From CAYMZZ01 sp046297935 (GTDB taxonomy: Bacteria > Bacteroidota > Bacteroidia > Chitinophagales > Chitinophagaceae), in the NCBI GenBank assembly GCA_046297935.1, contig JBKBHA010000004.1, positions 186,001-250,000 of the forward strand: a stretch of DNA of 64,000 nt. The letters are read 5' to 3'. This document shows positions 53,109 to 60,665 of this stretch, one piece after another. The notes beneath the pieces are model-generated. The model made no database searches, was not told the origin of the DNA, and worked only from the letters and a program-made list of their open reading frames with translations. Both the position numbers and the translations under genes were made by a program. Each line of letters starts with the position of its first letter. Position 1 is the stretch's first letter.

Positions 53109-54590
53109 ATGAAAACAGAGATATACCAACCGGAGAGGGACGAAAGGAAGGAGGATCTCGACATCCTGGAGCAAACGGTACTGAACGAGTACAAGTATGG
53201 TTTTGTAACTGATATTGAATCAGATGCTGCACCAAAGGGATTAAGCGAAGACATTGTACGCTTTATTTCGGCTAAAAAGAATGAGCCGGCATGGATGCTT
53301 GATTGGCGCCTGAAGGCCTATCGCCAGTGGCTGAAGATGGAGGAGCCTACCTGGGCCAATGTAACTTTTCCAAGAATCGATTTTCAGGACATCATATATT
53401 ATTCGGCACCCAAACAGAAAGTGACTCCCAAAAGTCTGGATGAAGTGGATCCGGAACTAATCCGAACATTTGAGAAACTGGGCATTTCGCTCGAAGAGCA
53501 AAAACGTTTAACCGGAGTAGCGGTTGATGCCGTGATTGACAGTGTGTCGATTGGCACCACATTTAAGGCACAGCTTGCCGAAATGGGTATTATTTTTTGC
53601 AGCATGAGCGAAGCCATTCAGGAACATCCCGAACTGGTTCGCCAGTACCTCGGATCGGTGGTGCCTGTAACGGATAACTATTTTGCTGCTTTAAACTCAG
53701 CAGTATTTAGCGACGGATCATTTTGTTTCATCCCAAAGGGGGTGAGATGCCCGATGGAACTGAGTACTTATTTCCGGATCAATGCCCAGAATACCGGTCA
53801 GTTTGAGCGCACGCTGATTGTAGCCGAAGATGACAGCTATGTTAGCTACCTCGAAGGATGTACGGCACCTATGCGCGACGAGAATCAGTTGCATGCTGCG
53901 GTGGTAGAGATAGTGGCGCTTGAGAATGCAGAAGTAAAGTACAGCACAGTACAAAACTGGTATCCCGGCGATAAAGAGGGTAGAGGTGGTATATACAATT
54001 TCGTCACCAAACGTGGCATTTGCAAAGGCAATCATTCCAAGATATCCTGGACACAGGTGGAAACCGGCTCTTCGATCACCTGGAAATATCCGAGCGTTAT
54101 TCTGAAAGGAGATCATTCAATTGGTGAATTTTATTCGGTTGCCGTTACCAACAACCGCCAGCAGGCCGACACAGGGACCAAAATGATGCATATCGGGAAG
54201 AATACTCGTAGCCGTATTGTGAGCAAGGGTATCAGTGCCGGCTTTAGCAACAATAGTTATCGCGGGCTGGTGCAGGTAGGTAAAAATGCCAGCAAGGCAC
54301 GCAATTTCAGCCAGTGCGATTCGCTGCTGCTGGGCGACAAATGTGGTGCACATACCTTCCCGTACATCGAAGTGAAGAACAACACGGCCATCGTGGAACA
54401 CGAAGCCACCACATCGAAAATTGGTGAAGACCAGATTTTTTACTGCAACCAGCGTGGTATTGATACCGAAACAGCGGTTGCTTTGATCATTAATGGTTTT
54501 GCCAAAGAGGTCATGAACCAATTGCCCATGGAGTTTGCCGTGGAAGCACAAAAATTGCTGGCCATTAGTTTGGAAGGCAGCGTGGGATAA
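53109..54590 (+). CDS. sufB: Fe-S cluster assembly scaffold SufB
   Basis: 493 residues from the ATG at 53109. It has the SufB pattern ILEQTVLNEYKYGFVTDIESD, DWRLKAYRQWLKMEEPTWANV, PRIDFQDIIYYSAPKQK, and in the beta-helix core LEGCTAPMRDENQLHAAVVEI (Cys), IVSKGISAGFSNNSYRGLV and KIGEDQIFYCNQRGID. SufB binds the nascent cluster in the SufBC2D complex. First gene of the operon; a hairpin at 54601-54621 separates it from sufC. Confidence 0.97.
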   Translation: MKTEIYQPERDERKEDLDILEQTVLNEYKYGFVTDIESDAAPKGLSEDIVRFISAKKNEPAWMLDWRLKAYRQWLKMEEPTWANVTFPRIDFQDIIYYSAPKQKVTPKSLDEVDPELIRTFEKLGISLEEQKRLTGVAVDAVIDSVSIGTTFKAQLAEMGIIFCSMSEAIQEHPELVRQYLGSVVPVTDNYFAALNSAVFSDGSFCFIPKGVRCPMELSTYFRINAQNTGQFERTLIVAEDDSYVSYLEGCTAPMRDENQLHAAVVEIVALENAEVKYSTVQNWYPGDKEGRGGIYNFVTKRGICKGNHSKISWTQVETGSSITWKYPSVILKGDHSIGEFYSVAVTNNRQQADTGTKMMHIGKNTRSRIVSKGISAGFSNNSYRGLVQVGKNASKARNFSQCDSLLLGDKCGAHTFPYIEVKNNTAIVEHEATTSKIGEDQIFYCNQRGIDTETAVALIINGFAKEVMNQLPMEFAVEAQKLLAISLEGSVG

Positions 54591-54600
54591 TCTATTAAAC

Positions 54601-54621
54601 GGAGGCAAATTGTTTGTCTCC
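54601..54621 (+). other. Hairpin between sufB and sufC
   Basis: GGAGGCAAA, loop TTG, TTTGTCTCC, a 9-bp stem with one G-U pair, in the 64-base gap between sufB and sufC. There is no T run after it, so it is not a terminator. It could act as a processing or mRNA-stability element that sets the SufB:SufC ratio. Confidence 0.5.
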
Positions 54622-54654
54622 CCAGTTATTAGTCAATCATAGAAAAATTGAAAT

Positions 54655-55419
54655 ATGCTGAAGATCGAGAATTTACAAGCGGGTATTGAAGGCAAACAGA
54701 TTCTGAAAGGGATCAATCTGGATATCAAGCCCGGCGAAGTGCATGCGATTATGGGTCCTAACGGATCGGGCAAAAGTACCCTGGCATCTGTGCTGGCCGG
54801 ACGGGAAGATTACGAAGTGACAGGCGGGTCCGTTAACTTTTTTGGAAAAGATCTGCTTGATCTGGCCCCGGAAGAGCGCGCTGGTGAGGGGTTGTTTTTA
54901 GCCTTTCAATATCCTGTTGAGATTCCAGGTTTGAGCACTACCAATTTCATCAAAACAGCCGTTAATGAGGTGAGGAAGTACCGTGGACAGGAGGCATTGG
55001 ACGCCGTAGGCTTCCTGAAGTTGATGAAGGAAAAGATGGCGATGATGAATATCGATCAATCGCTGCTGAGCCGCCCGTTGAACGAAGGTTTTTCCGGCGG
55101 TGAAAAAAAGCGCAACGAAATTTTTCAGATGGCGATGCTGGAGCCCCGGCTGGCCATTCTGGATGAAACAGATTCAGGCCTCGACATTGATGCTATCCGG
55201 ATTGTATCCGAAGGTGTGAACAAAATAAGAGGAAAGGACAATGCCGTGCTGGTAATTACACACTATCAGCGTTTGCTCGATTATATCGTGCCAGATTTTG
55301 TTCACGTACTTTATAAAGGAAGGATTGTAAAGTCAGGCACCAAGGAACTGGCGCTTGAACTGGAAGAACGTGGCTACGATTTCATCCGCAACGAAGTGAA
55401 TATCGGCGAGGAAGCCTAA
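54655..55419 (+). CDS. sufC: Fe-S cluster assembly ATPase SufC
   Basis: 254 residues. ABC ATPase with Walker A GPNGSGKST, Q-loop LAFQYPVEIPG, signature FSGGEKKRNEI and Walker B AILDETDSGLDID, then H-loop VITHYQRL, and DFVHVLYKGRIVKSG. SufC-specific residues (SGGEKKRNE, HYQRLLDYI) are kept. It drives rearrangement of the SufBCD complex. 18 bases separate it from sufD. Confidence 0.97.
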   Translation: MLKIENLQAGIEGKQILKGINLDIKPGEVHAIMGPNGSGKSTLASVLAGREDYEVTGGSVNFFGKDLLDLAPEERAGEGLFLAFQYPVEIPGLSTTNFIKTAVNEVRKYRGQEALDAVGFLKLMKEKMAMMNIDQSLLSRPLNEGFSGGEKKRNEIFQMAMLEPRLAILDETDSGLDIDAIRIVSEGVNKIRGKDNAVLVITHYQRLLDYIVPDFVHVLYKGRIVKSGTKELALELEERGYDFIRNEVNIGEEA

Positions 55420-55443
55420 GGCATGGTTATATAAAAAGTGAAA

Positions 55444-56736
55444 ATGGACAGCATTAGTTATTTTAAAGAACAGTTTAAGCAACATAAGAACGGAAGCAGC
55501 GGATTACTGGATTCGCGCCGGAAGGCCGCACTCGAGAATTTCTCTCAGTGGGGCATACCAGCATCGCGCCATGAAGAATGGAAGTATACCCGTATTGCTT
55601 CATTGTTTAGTGGCGATTATCAATGGCCATTAGAAGCTGCCCCGATAGTGGGCATTGCGGACCTGGAGCCGCATCGGCTTCCGGGACATGAAAAGGCCAA
55701 TGAGCTTGTATTTGTAAATGGACGGTACGCTCCGGATCTGTCGAAATTTATTTCGCCCGGTTTGCTGGTAACAGCCCTCGAGGAAGCGGGAGAACATGCG
55801 GCATTGGTGACCACTCATTTCGGCCACAGCGCAGGTTATCTGAAAGATGGCATGCATGCTATGAATACTGCACTCATGCAGGGTGGTGCATTTGTTTACG
55901 TTCCGGAGGATACGGAGCTGGCACACCCGCTTTTTATCTATTATCTGCTCGATGCCCGTGTACAAGGGGCACTGGCATTGCCCAGAAGCCTGATCTATGT
56001 TGGTAAGAATGCTCAGCTGCATACAACAGAACATTTTGTAACACTTGGCAGTCAGGAAAGCCTCACCAACCAGGTAACGGAGGTAGTGGTGGAAGAAGGT
56101 GCCCGGTTTTACAGCTATAAAATTCAGCAGGATAGTGCCGATGCCAGTCTGGTGAGTACGCTCCATGTACGACAGATCGGAAAAAGCTATGCCCATTCGG
56201 TAACGATATCGCTTGATGGCCGTATTGTGCGCAACAACACGCATATGGTGATGGAAGCAGAATATTGTGAATCGCATATGTATGGTCTTTACCTTTTGCA
56301 GGGTAAAACCCATGTAGACAACCACACTATTGTAGACAACGTAATGCCTCACTGCTACAGTAATGAGTTGTACAAAGGCGTAATTGGTGGTGATGCTACT
56401 GGCGTGTTCAATGGAAAGATATTTGTCAGAAAGGACGCTCAAAAGACCAATGCCTACCAGTCGAACAAGAATATACTGTTGACTGAGGGTGCCAGCATGA
56501 ACACCAAGCCACAGCTGGAGATATTTGCTGATGATGTAAAATGTTCGCATGGTTGTACGATTGGTCGGCTGGATGAAGAAGGTTTATTTTATTTGAAATC
56601 AAGAGGCATTCCCGAAAAAATGGCCCAGTCTTTATTGTTGCATGGCTTTACCGGAGATATTTTGGAACATATTCTGCCCGAGCCCATGCGTCAGTTTGCA
56701 GAGGAAGCCATTCATCGTCGCCTCGAAATGTTATAA
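55444..56736 (+). CDS. sufD: Fe-S cluster assembly protein SufD
   Basis: About 430 residues from the ATG at 55444 (a GTG two codons earlier is possible). SufD pattern: GIPASRHEEWKYTRIA, FVNGRYAPDLSK, a beta-helix with NAQLHTTEHFVTLGSQESLTNQVTEVVVEEGA, VMPHCYSNELYKGVIGGDATGVFNGKIFVRKDAQKTNAYQSNKN, KPQLEIFADDVKCSHGCTIG and FYLKSRGIPEKMAQSLLLHGF. It pairs with SufB; iron entry depends on SufD. Three bases precede sufS. Confidence 0.95.
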   Translation: MDSISYFKEQFKQHKNGSSGLLDSRRKAALENFSQWGIPASRHEEWKYTRIASLFSGDYQWPLEAAPIVGIADLEPHRLPGHEKANELVFVNGRYAPDLSKFISPGLLVTALEEAGEHAALVTTHFGHSAGYLKDGMHAMNTALMQGGAFVYVPEDTELAHPLFIYYLLDARVQGALALPRSLIYVGKNAQLHTTEHFVTLGSQESLTNQVTEVVVEEGARFYSYKIQQDSADASLVSTLHVRQIGKSYAHSVTISLDGRIVRNNTHMVMEAEYCESHMYGLYLLQGKTHVDNHTIVDNVMPHCYSNELYKGVIGGDATGVFNGKIFVRKDAQKTNAYQSNKNILLTEGASMNTKPQLEIFADDVKCSHGCTIGRLDEEGLFYLKSRGIPEKMAQSLLLHGFTGDILEHILPEPMRQFAEEAIHRRLEML

Positions 56737-56739
56737 TAC

Positions 56740-57987
56740 ATGGAAACTGCCGTTGCCAAGCATACCGATTACGATGTGAATTTGATCCGCCGTGATTTTC
56801 CCATCCTGCAACGGGAAGTGAAGGGGCATCCGTTGGTATACCTCGACAATGCCGCCACTACACAAAAACCCCGGCAGGTTATACAGGCGCTGGTAGACTA
56901 CTACTCGAACTATAACGCCAATATTCATCGCGGTATTCACACACTGGCTGAAGAGGCTACTGCCGCATTTGAAGCAACACGCGATACCGTTCGCACATTT
57001 ATTGGAGCCGCCCATCGGGAGGAAATAATTTTTACCCGTGGCACTACGGAAAGCATCAACCTGGTGGCTTATACCTGGGGCATGCAGCACCTGAAATCAG
57101 GTGACGAGGTATTGGTTACAGGTATGGAGCATCATTCCAACACCGTGCCCTGGCAGATCATTTGCGAACAAAAAGGCGCAAAGCTCAAAGCTATACCAGT
57201 GTCGGAGACCGGTGAGTTGGATATGGATGCATTCCGATCGATGTTGTCTGAAAAAACTAAGATGGTGTCGGTGGTTCATGTTAGCAATGCCCTGGGAACG
57301 GTAAATCCCGTAGAGGAGATCATTGCTGCTGCGCATGAAGCCGGTGCGCTGGTGTTGCTTGATGGTGCGCAGTCGACCGTGCATCTGGACATCGATGTTC
57401 AGGCGCTTGACTGCGATTTTTTTGCCTGCTCATCGCACAAGGTTTACGGGCCCACCGGTGTGGGAGTCTTGTATGGCAAAAAGCAATTGCTGGAAAACAT
57501 GTATGTTTTTCAGGGAGGTGGTGAAATGATCAGGGAAGTAAGTTTCGAAAAAACCACTTATAACGACCTGCCTTACAAATATGAAGCAGGTACTCCCAAT
57601 ATTGCCGATACCATCGCTTTCAAATATGCGTTGGATTACGTGATGAATATCGGCCGCGACCGTATCAGGCAACACGAAGATCAGTTGTTGAAATACGCAA
57701 CCGATTTGGTGGGGAACATCCCGGCTGTGCGGTTGATAGGACAAGCGGCTAATAAGACCAGTGTGTTATCATTTGTTGTAGATGGAGCTCATCCCCAGGA
57801 TCTGGGTATATTGCTCGACAATAAAGGGATTGCGGTACGCACCGGCCATCATTGTGCCCAGCCCCTGATGGACAGACTATGTATTCCCGGTACAGTGCGG
57901 GCTTCGTTGGCTTTATATAATACAAAGGAAGAAATTGATAAACTGGCAACTGCTTTGGATAAGGCCATTCGGTTGCTGCGTGCTTAA
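56740..57987 (+). CDS. sufS: Cysteine desulfurase SufS
   Basis: 415 residues, group II. PLP-binding Lys234 in CSSHKVYGPTGVGVLYG; active-site Cys372 in RTGHHCAQPLM; also NIHRGIHTLAEEATAAFEATR, GMEHHSNTVPWQ and DGAQSTVHLDIDVQALDCDF. It removes sulfur from cysteine and passes it to SufE, encoded two bases downstream. Confidence 0.97.
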   Translation: METAVAKHTDYDVNLIRRDFPILQREVKGHPLVYLDNAATTQKPRQVIQALVDYYSNYNANIHRGIHTLAEEATAAFEATRDTVRTFIGAAHREEIIFTRGTTESINLVAYTWGMQHLKSGDEVLVTGMEHHSNTVPWQIICEQKGAKLKAIPVSETGELDMDAFRSMLSEKTKMVSVVHVSNALGTVNPVEEIIAAAHEAGALVLLDGAQSTVHLDIDVQALDCDFFACSSHKVYGPTGVGVLYGKKQLLENMYVFQGGGEMIREVSFEKTTYNDLPYKYEAGTPNIADTIAFKYALDYVMNIGRDRIRQHEDQLLKYATDLVGNIPAVRLIGQAANKTSVLSFVVDGAHPQDLGILLDNKGIAVRTGHHCAQPLMDRLCIPGTVRASLALYNTKEEIDKLATALDKAIRLLRA

Positions 57988-57989
57988 CT

Positions 57990-58430
57990 ATGTCGGAACA
58001 AACCACCATACGCGGAGTAGAACAGGAGATCGTAGAAGAATTTGCCCTTTTTGATTCATGGGATGATAAGTACGAGTATATCATTGACATGGGCAAAAAG
58101 CTGGCGCCGCTGGCAGCGGAACATAAAATTGACGCCAATAAAGTGCGTGGCTGCCAGAGTACCGTTTGGCTGGTGGCTCATCAGAAAGATGGTCGAATAT
58201 ATTTTGAAGCCGACAGTGATGCAGTGATCGTGAAGGGTTTGATCAGCATGTTGATCCGTGTATTGTCGGGCCGCACGCCAGATGAAATAATAGAAGCGCC
58301 GCTGGGCTTTATTCAGGAAATTGGTATGACCACCCACCTGGCGCAGACCCGTAGCAATGGGCTGCTCAGTATGGTGAAGCAAATGAAGAATTACGCGCTG
58401 GCATTTAAACTTAAAAATCAATCGTCATGA
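57990..58430 (+). CDS. sufE: Sulfur acceptor protein SufE
   Basis: 146 residues. The sulfur-accepting Cys55 lies in VRGCQSTVWL, with YIIDMGKKL before and the SufE core FEADSDAVIVKGLISMLIRVLSGRTPDEI, EIGMTTHLAQTRSNGLLSM after. It stimulates SufS and delivers persulfide to SufB. The TGA overlaps the ATG of the next gene (ATGA, 58427-58430), indicating translational coupling. Confidence 0.95.
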   Translation: MSEQTTIRGVEQEIVEEFALFDSWDDKYEYIIDMGKKLAPLAAEHKIDANKVRGCQSTVWLVAHQKDGRIYFEADSDAVIVKGLISMLIRVLSGRTPDEIIEAPLGFIQEIGMTTHLAQTRSNGLLSMVKQMKNYALAFKLKNQSS

Positions 58431-58744
58431 TCTGGGAACCGGAAGCATTGAAACAAAAAGCGATTGAGGTCATTCAAACCATTTATGACCCCGAAATTCC
58501 TGTGAACATTTACGAACTGGGATTAATATATGAGGTTACCGTTTTGCCTCTCAACAATATTCAGGTGGTCATGACACTGACCTCGCCAGCTTGTCCGGCT
58601 GCACAATCGCTGCCGGTAGAAGTAGATCAGAAACTTCGTGCCATTGATGGAGTAAACGATGTGCACGTGGCTGTTACATGGACACCGGCCTGGGACAAAA
58701 GCCGGATGTCGGAAGCCGCTCAACTAGAATTAGGAATGCTTTAA
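58427..58744 (+). CDS. SufT-like DUF59/MIP18-family Fe-S assembly protein
   Basis: 105 residues forming a single DUF59 domain: IYDPEIPVNIYELGLIYEV, VMTLTSPACPAAQSLPVEV (conserved Cys of the SufT/PaaD group) and VAVTWTPAWDKSRMSEAAQLELGM. DUF59 proteins assist Fe-S cluster maturation. Its ATG overlaps the sufE stop, and the Rrf2 gene follows 17 bases later. The symbol sufT is commonly used; it is left blank because orthology is not shown here. Confidence 0.9.
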   Translation: MIWEPEALKQKAIEVIQTIYDPEIPVNIYELGLIYEVTVLPLNNIQVVMTLTSPACPAAQSLPVEVDQKLRAIDGVNDVHVAVTWTPAWDKSRMSEAAQLELGML

Positions 58745-58761
58745 ACCCGCAAACCATTGTT

Positions 58762-59259
58762 ATGAAAATCAGTTCACAGGAAGAATATGGTCTCCGCATA
58801 TTGATCCGCATTGCGGGCTGTAAAGACAAAGAAGGAATGAGTATTCCCCGGCTGAGCGAAGCCGAGGGCCTGAGTAGTCACTATGTGGCAAAGCTGGCTC
58901 GTGTACTTCGTATGGCCAAATTGATCAACAGCACACCTGGGTACAAGGGGGGATATATTCTTGCCCGTCCTGCCAGCGAAATCATCATTAACGATGTACT
59001 TAAAGCTCTGGGTGGTGTTTTATTCGACAATCGCTTCTGCAACCTCCATGCGGGATCAATGCGTCTCTGCACCAATTCAGTTGACTGTTCGGCGCGCTCG
59101 CTCTGGCAAATGATACAGGTTACAATGGACCAGTTGCTCAACCAGATCACGCTGGCTGACTTGCTGGCCACTGAAGAGGAATCGAACCAGCGGCTGCGGT
59201 TTGTGCTCGACCAGGCAACCGGGCGTGTGCTGGTAGACGGTATGCAGCCGCAGCAATAA
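58762..59259 (+). CDS. Rrf2-family transcriptional regulator with three cysteines
   Basis: 165 residues from the ATG at 58762. HTH: MKISSQEEYGLRILIRIA, MSIPRLSEAEGLSSHYVAKLARVLRMAKLINSTPGYKGGYILAR in pieces. Cluster-binding candidates are Cys93, Cys103 and Cys109, a C-x9-C-x5-C spacing (IscR is C-x5-C-x5-C), in FDNRFCN...RLCTNSVDCS. It is the last gene of the suf operon and the probable Fe-S-sensing regulator of it, presumably via the palindrome at 53068-53087. Sensing is inferred. Confidence 0.88.
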   Translation: MKISSQEEYGLRILIRIAGCKDKEGMSIPRLSEAEGLSSHYVAKLARVLRMAKLINSTPGYKGGYILARPASEIIINDVLKALGGVLFDNRFCNLHAGSMRLCTNSVDCSARSLWQMIQVTMDQLLNQITLADLLATEEESNQRLRFVLDQATGRVLVDGMQPQQ

Positions 59260-59282
59260 AATTTTCAATCAATTCAAAGTTG

Positions 59283-60389
59283 TCAGGGATTGCCAGCCAG
59301 CTCACGTGGCTGCAGGGGAACCAGTTTTCCCATTCGTTTCAATAACCAGGTCATGCCAAACATGGCCAGCAGTTGCACGCACAAAATCAGTTCGGGTGTC
59401 CAACTGTTCAAAAGATAGGAAGCCAATAGCACGATACCGTGCAGGCTGCAGATAACGCGGCTGGCAAACGAATGACCGAAGCCCTGGTTGGTAAGCAGGT
59501 GATGAATATGAATGCGGTCGGCTACAAAGGGCGACTTGCCATACCACATACGGGTGGCAAATACCCGAAGGGTATCGAAAACTGGGATCAATACAATACC
59601 CAGTGCAAACAGTGGCGCATGCGCCAGAATCGATTTGCCCTCAACGGGATTGATCTGCATCAGTCGAACAGATAGCACTGCAATCACAAAGCCCACCACC
59701 AAAGATCCCGTGTCGCCCATAAAAATGCGTGCAGGGTTGAAATTGAAATATAAAAAAGCCAGCAATGCGCCAGCAAGGGCAAATGCTATCAGGGCTGTGT
59801 TGCTGTCGCCGGCAATAGAAAGAAACAATCCGAGTGTGATGATGCTCATAAACCCAAGCCCGCCAGCCAGGCCGTCGATACCGTCAATCAGGTTGAATGC
59901 ATTGGTGATGCCCACTACCGCAAGTATGGTGAAAAGGTACTGGGCCAACAGAGGCAGTTGATATATTCCAAACAATCCATCGAAATTTTGGATGCGAATG
60001 CCGGAAAGTGCAATCAGCAAGGCAAGCCCAAACTGAATCAGAAATTTGTACTTGGCTGAAAGATCTTTCAGGTCGTCCATAATGCCGAGTCCAAAAAGCA
60101 CACACACCGAAAAGAAAAAAGCTATTTGAGCCACTTCATACCTGAAAGGAAACCAAAGCACAAGGGCCATCATCATTCCAGCAACAATTGCGATTCCGCC
60201 CATAGTGGGCACAGGCTGTTGATGTTCTTTACGGCCGTTGGGCATATCGAAAAGTCGGTATCGATGTATTAGCGTAATGATCGGCGGGATGGCCAGCAGC
60301 GCAGTTACAAAAGACGAAATAAAGGAAAGCAGGGCCCCTTTAAATCCGGCGAAAGGATAGGAAATCTCAAGCAGTAAAGCTGGGTTCAT
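59283..60389 (-). CDS. MraY/WecA-family polyprenyl-phosphate glycosyltransferase
   Basis: About 368 residues from the ATG at 60389 (the open frame extends to 60629 but begins with non-family sequence). Multi-helix membrane protein with PTMGGIAIVAG, GIMDDLKDLSAKYKF (catalytic Asp pair), ITNAFNLIDGIDGLAGG, FNPARIFMGDTGSL and FVADRIHIHHLL, the full set for the WecA/TagO/MraY group. It adds a sugar-1-phosphate to undecaprenyl phosphate, beginning O-antigen, teichoic or other glycan synthesis. It is convergent with the Rrf2 gene and divergent from recG. Confidence 0.92.
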   Translation of the reverse strand: MNPALLLEISYPFAGFKGALLSFISSFVTALLAIPPIITLIHRYRLFDMPNGRKEHQQPVPTMGGIAIVAGMMMALVLWFPFRYEVAQIAFFFSVCVLFGLGIMDDLKDLSAKYKFLIQFGLALLIALSGIRIQNFDGLFGIYQLPLLAQYLFTILAVVGITNAFNLIDGIDGLAGGLGFMSIITLGLFLSIAGDSNTALIAFALAGALLAFLYFNFNPARIFMGDTGSLVVGFVIAVLSVRLMQINPVEGKSILAHAPLFALGIVLIPVFDTLRVFATRMWYGKSPFVADRIHIHHLLTNQGFGHSFASRVICSLHGIVLLASYLLNSWTPELILCVQLLAMFGMTWLLKRMGKLVPLQPRELAGNP

Positions 60390-60592
60390 GGTGGTTTTTT
60401 CAAAGGTTTGGCGCTCTACAGGAATTGGTCCTTTAAAGACGTTTAGAGAGATTTCTTTATTGTGTAAATACCGGATTTTCAGTGCACAATATTTACGAAC
60501 GAAAAGGTCCAACCGATTGCCAGTCGGGAAAAAACCCCGAAACTGACAGAAAATCAACGTTCTAATTCGCTGGCGGGCTGGTGCCGCCCTTT

Positions 60593-60600
60593 TATTTTTG
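60593..60600 (+). promoter_or_regulatory. Predicted -7 promoter element before recG
   Basis: TATTTTTG matches TAnnTTTG. It puts the recG transcription start near 60605, upstream of the conserved N-terminal codons (from about 60633) and of an ATT at 60615. No TTG lies exactly 19 bases before it, so support is partial. Confidence 0.4.
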
Positions 60601-60665
60601 CAAAAACACAATTTATTTCCGGCCAACACTCCATATTAGACAGTCCTATCGAGTACCTGAAGGGG

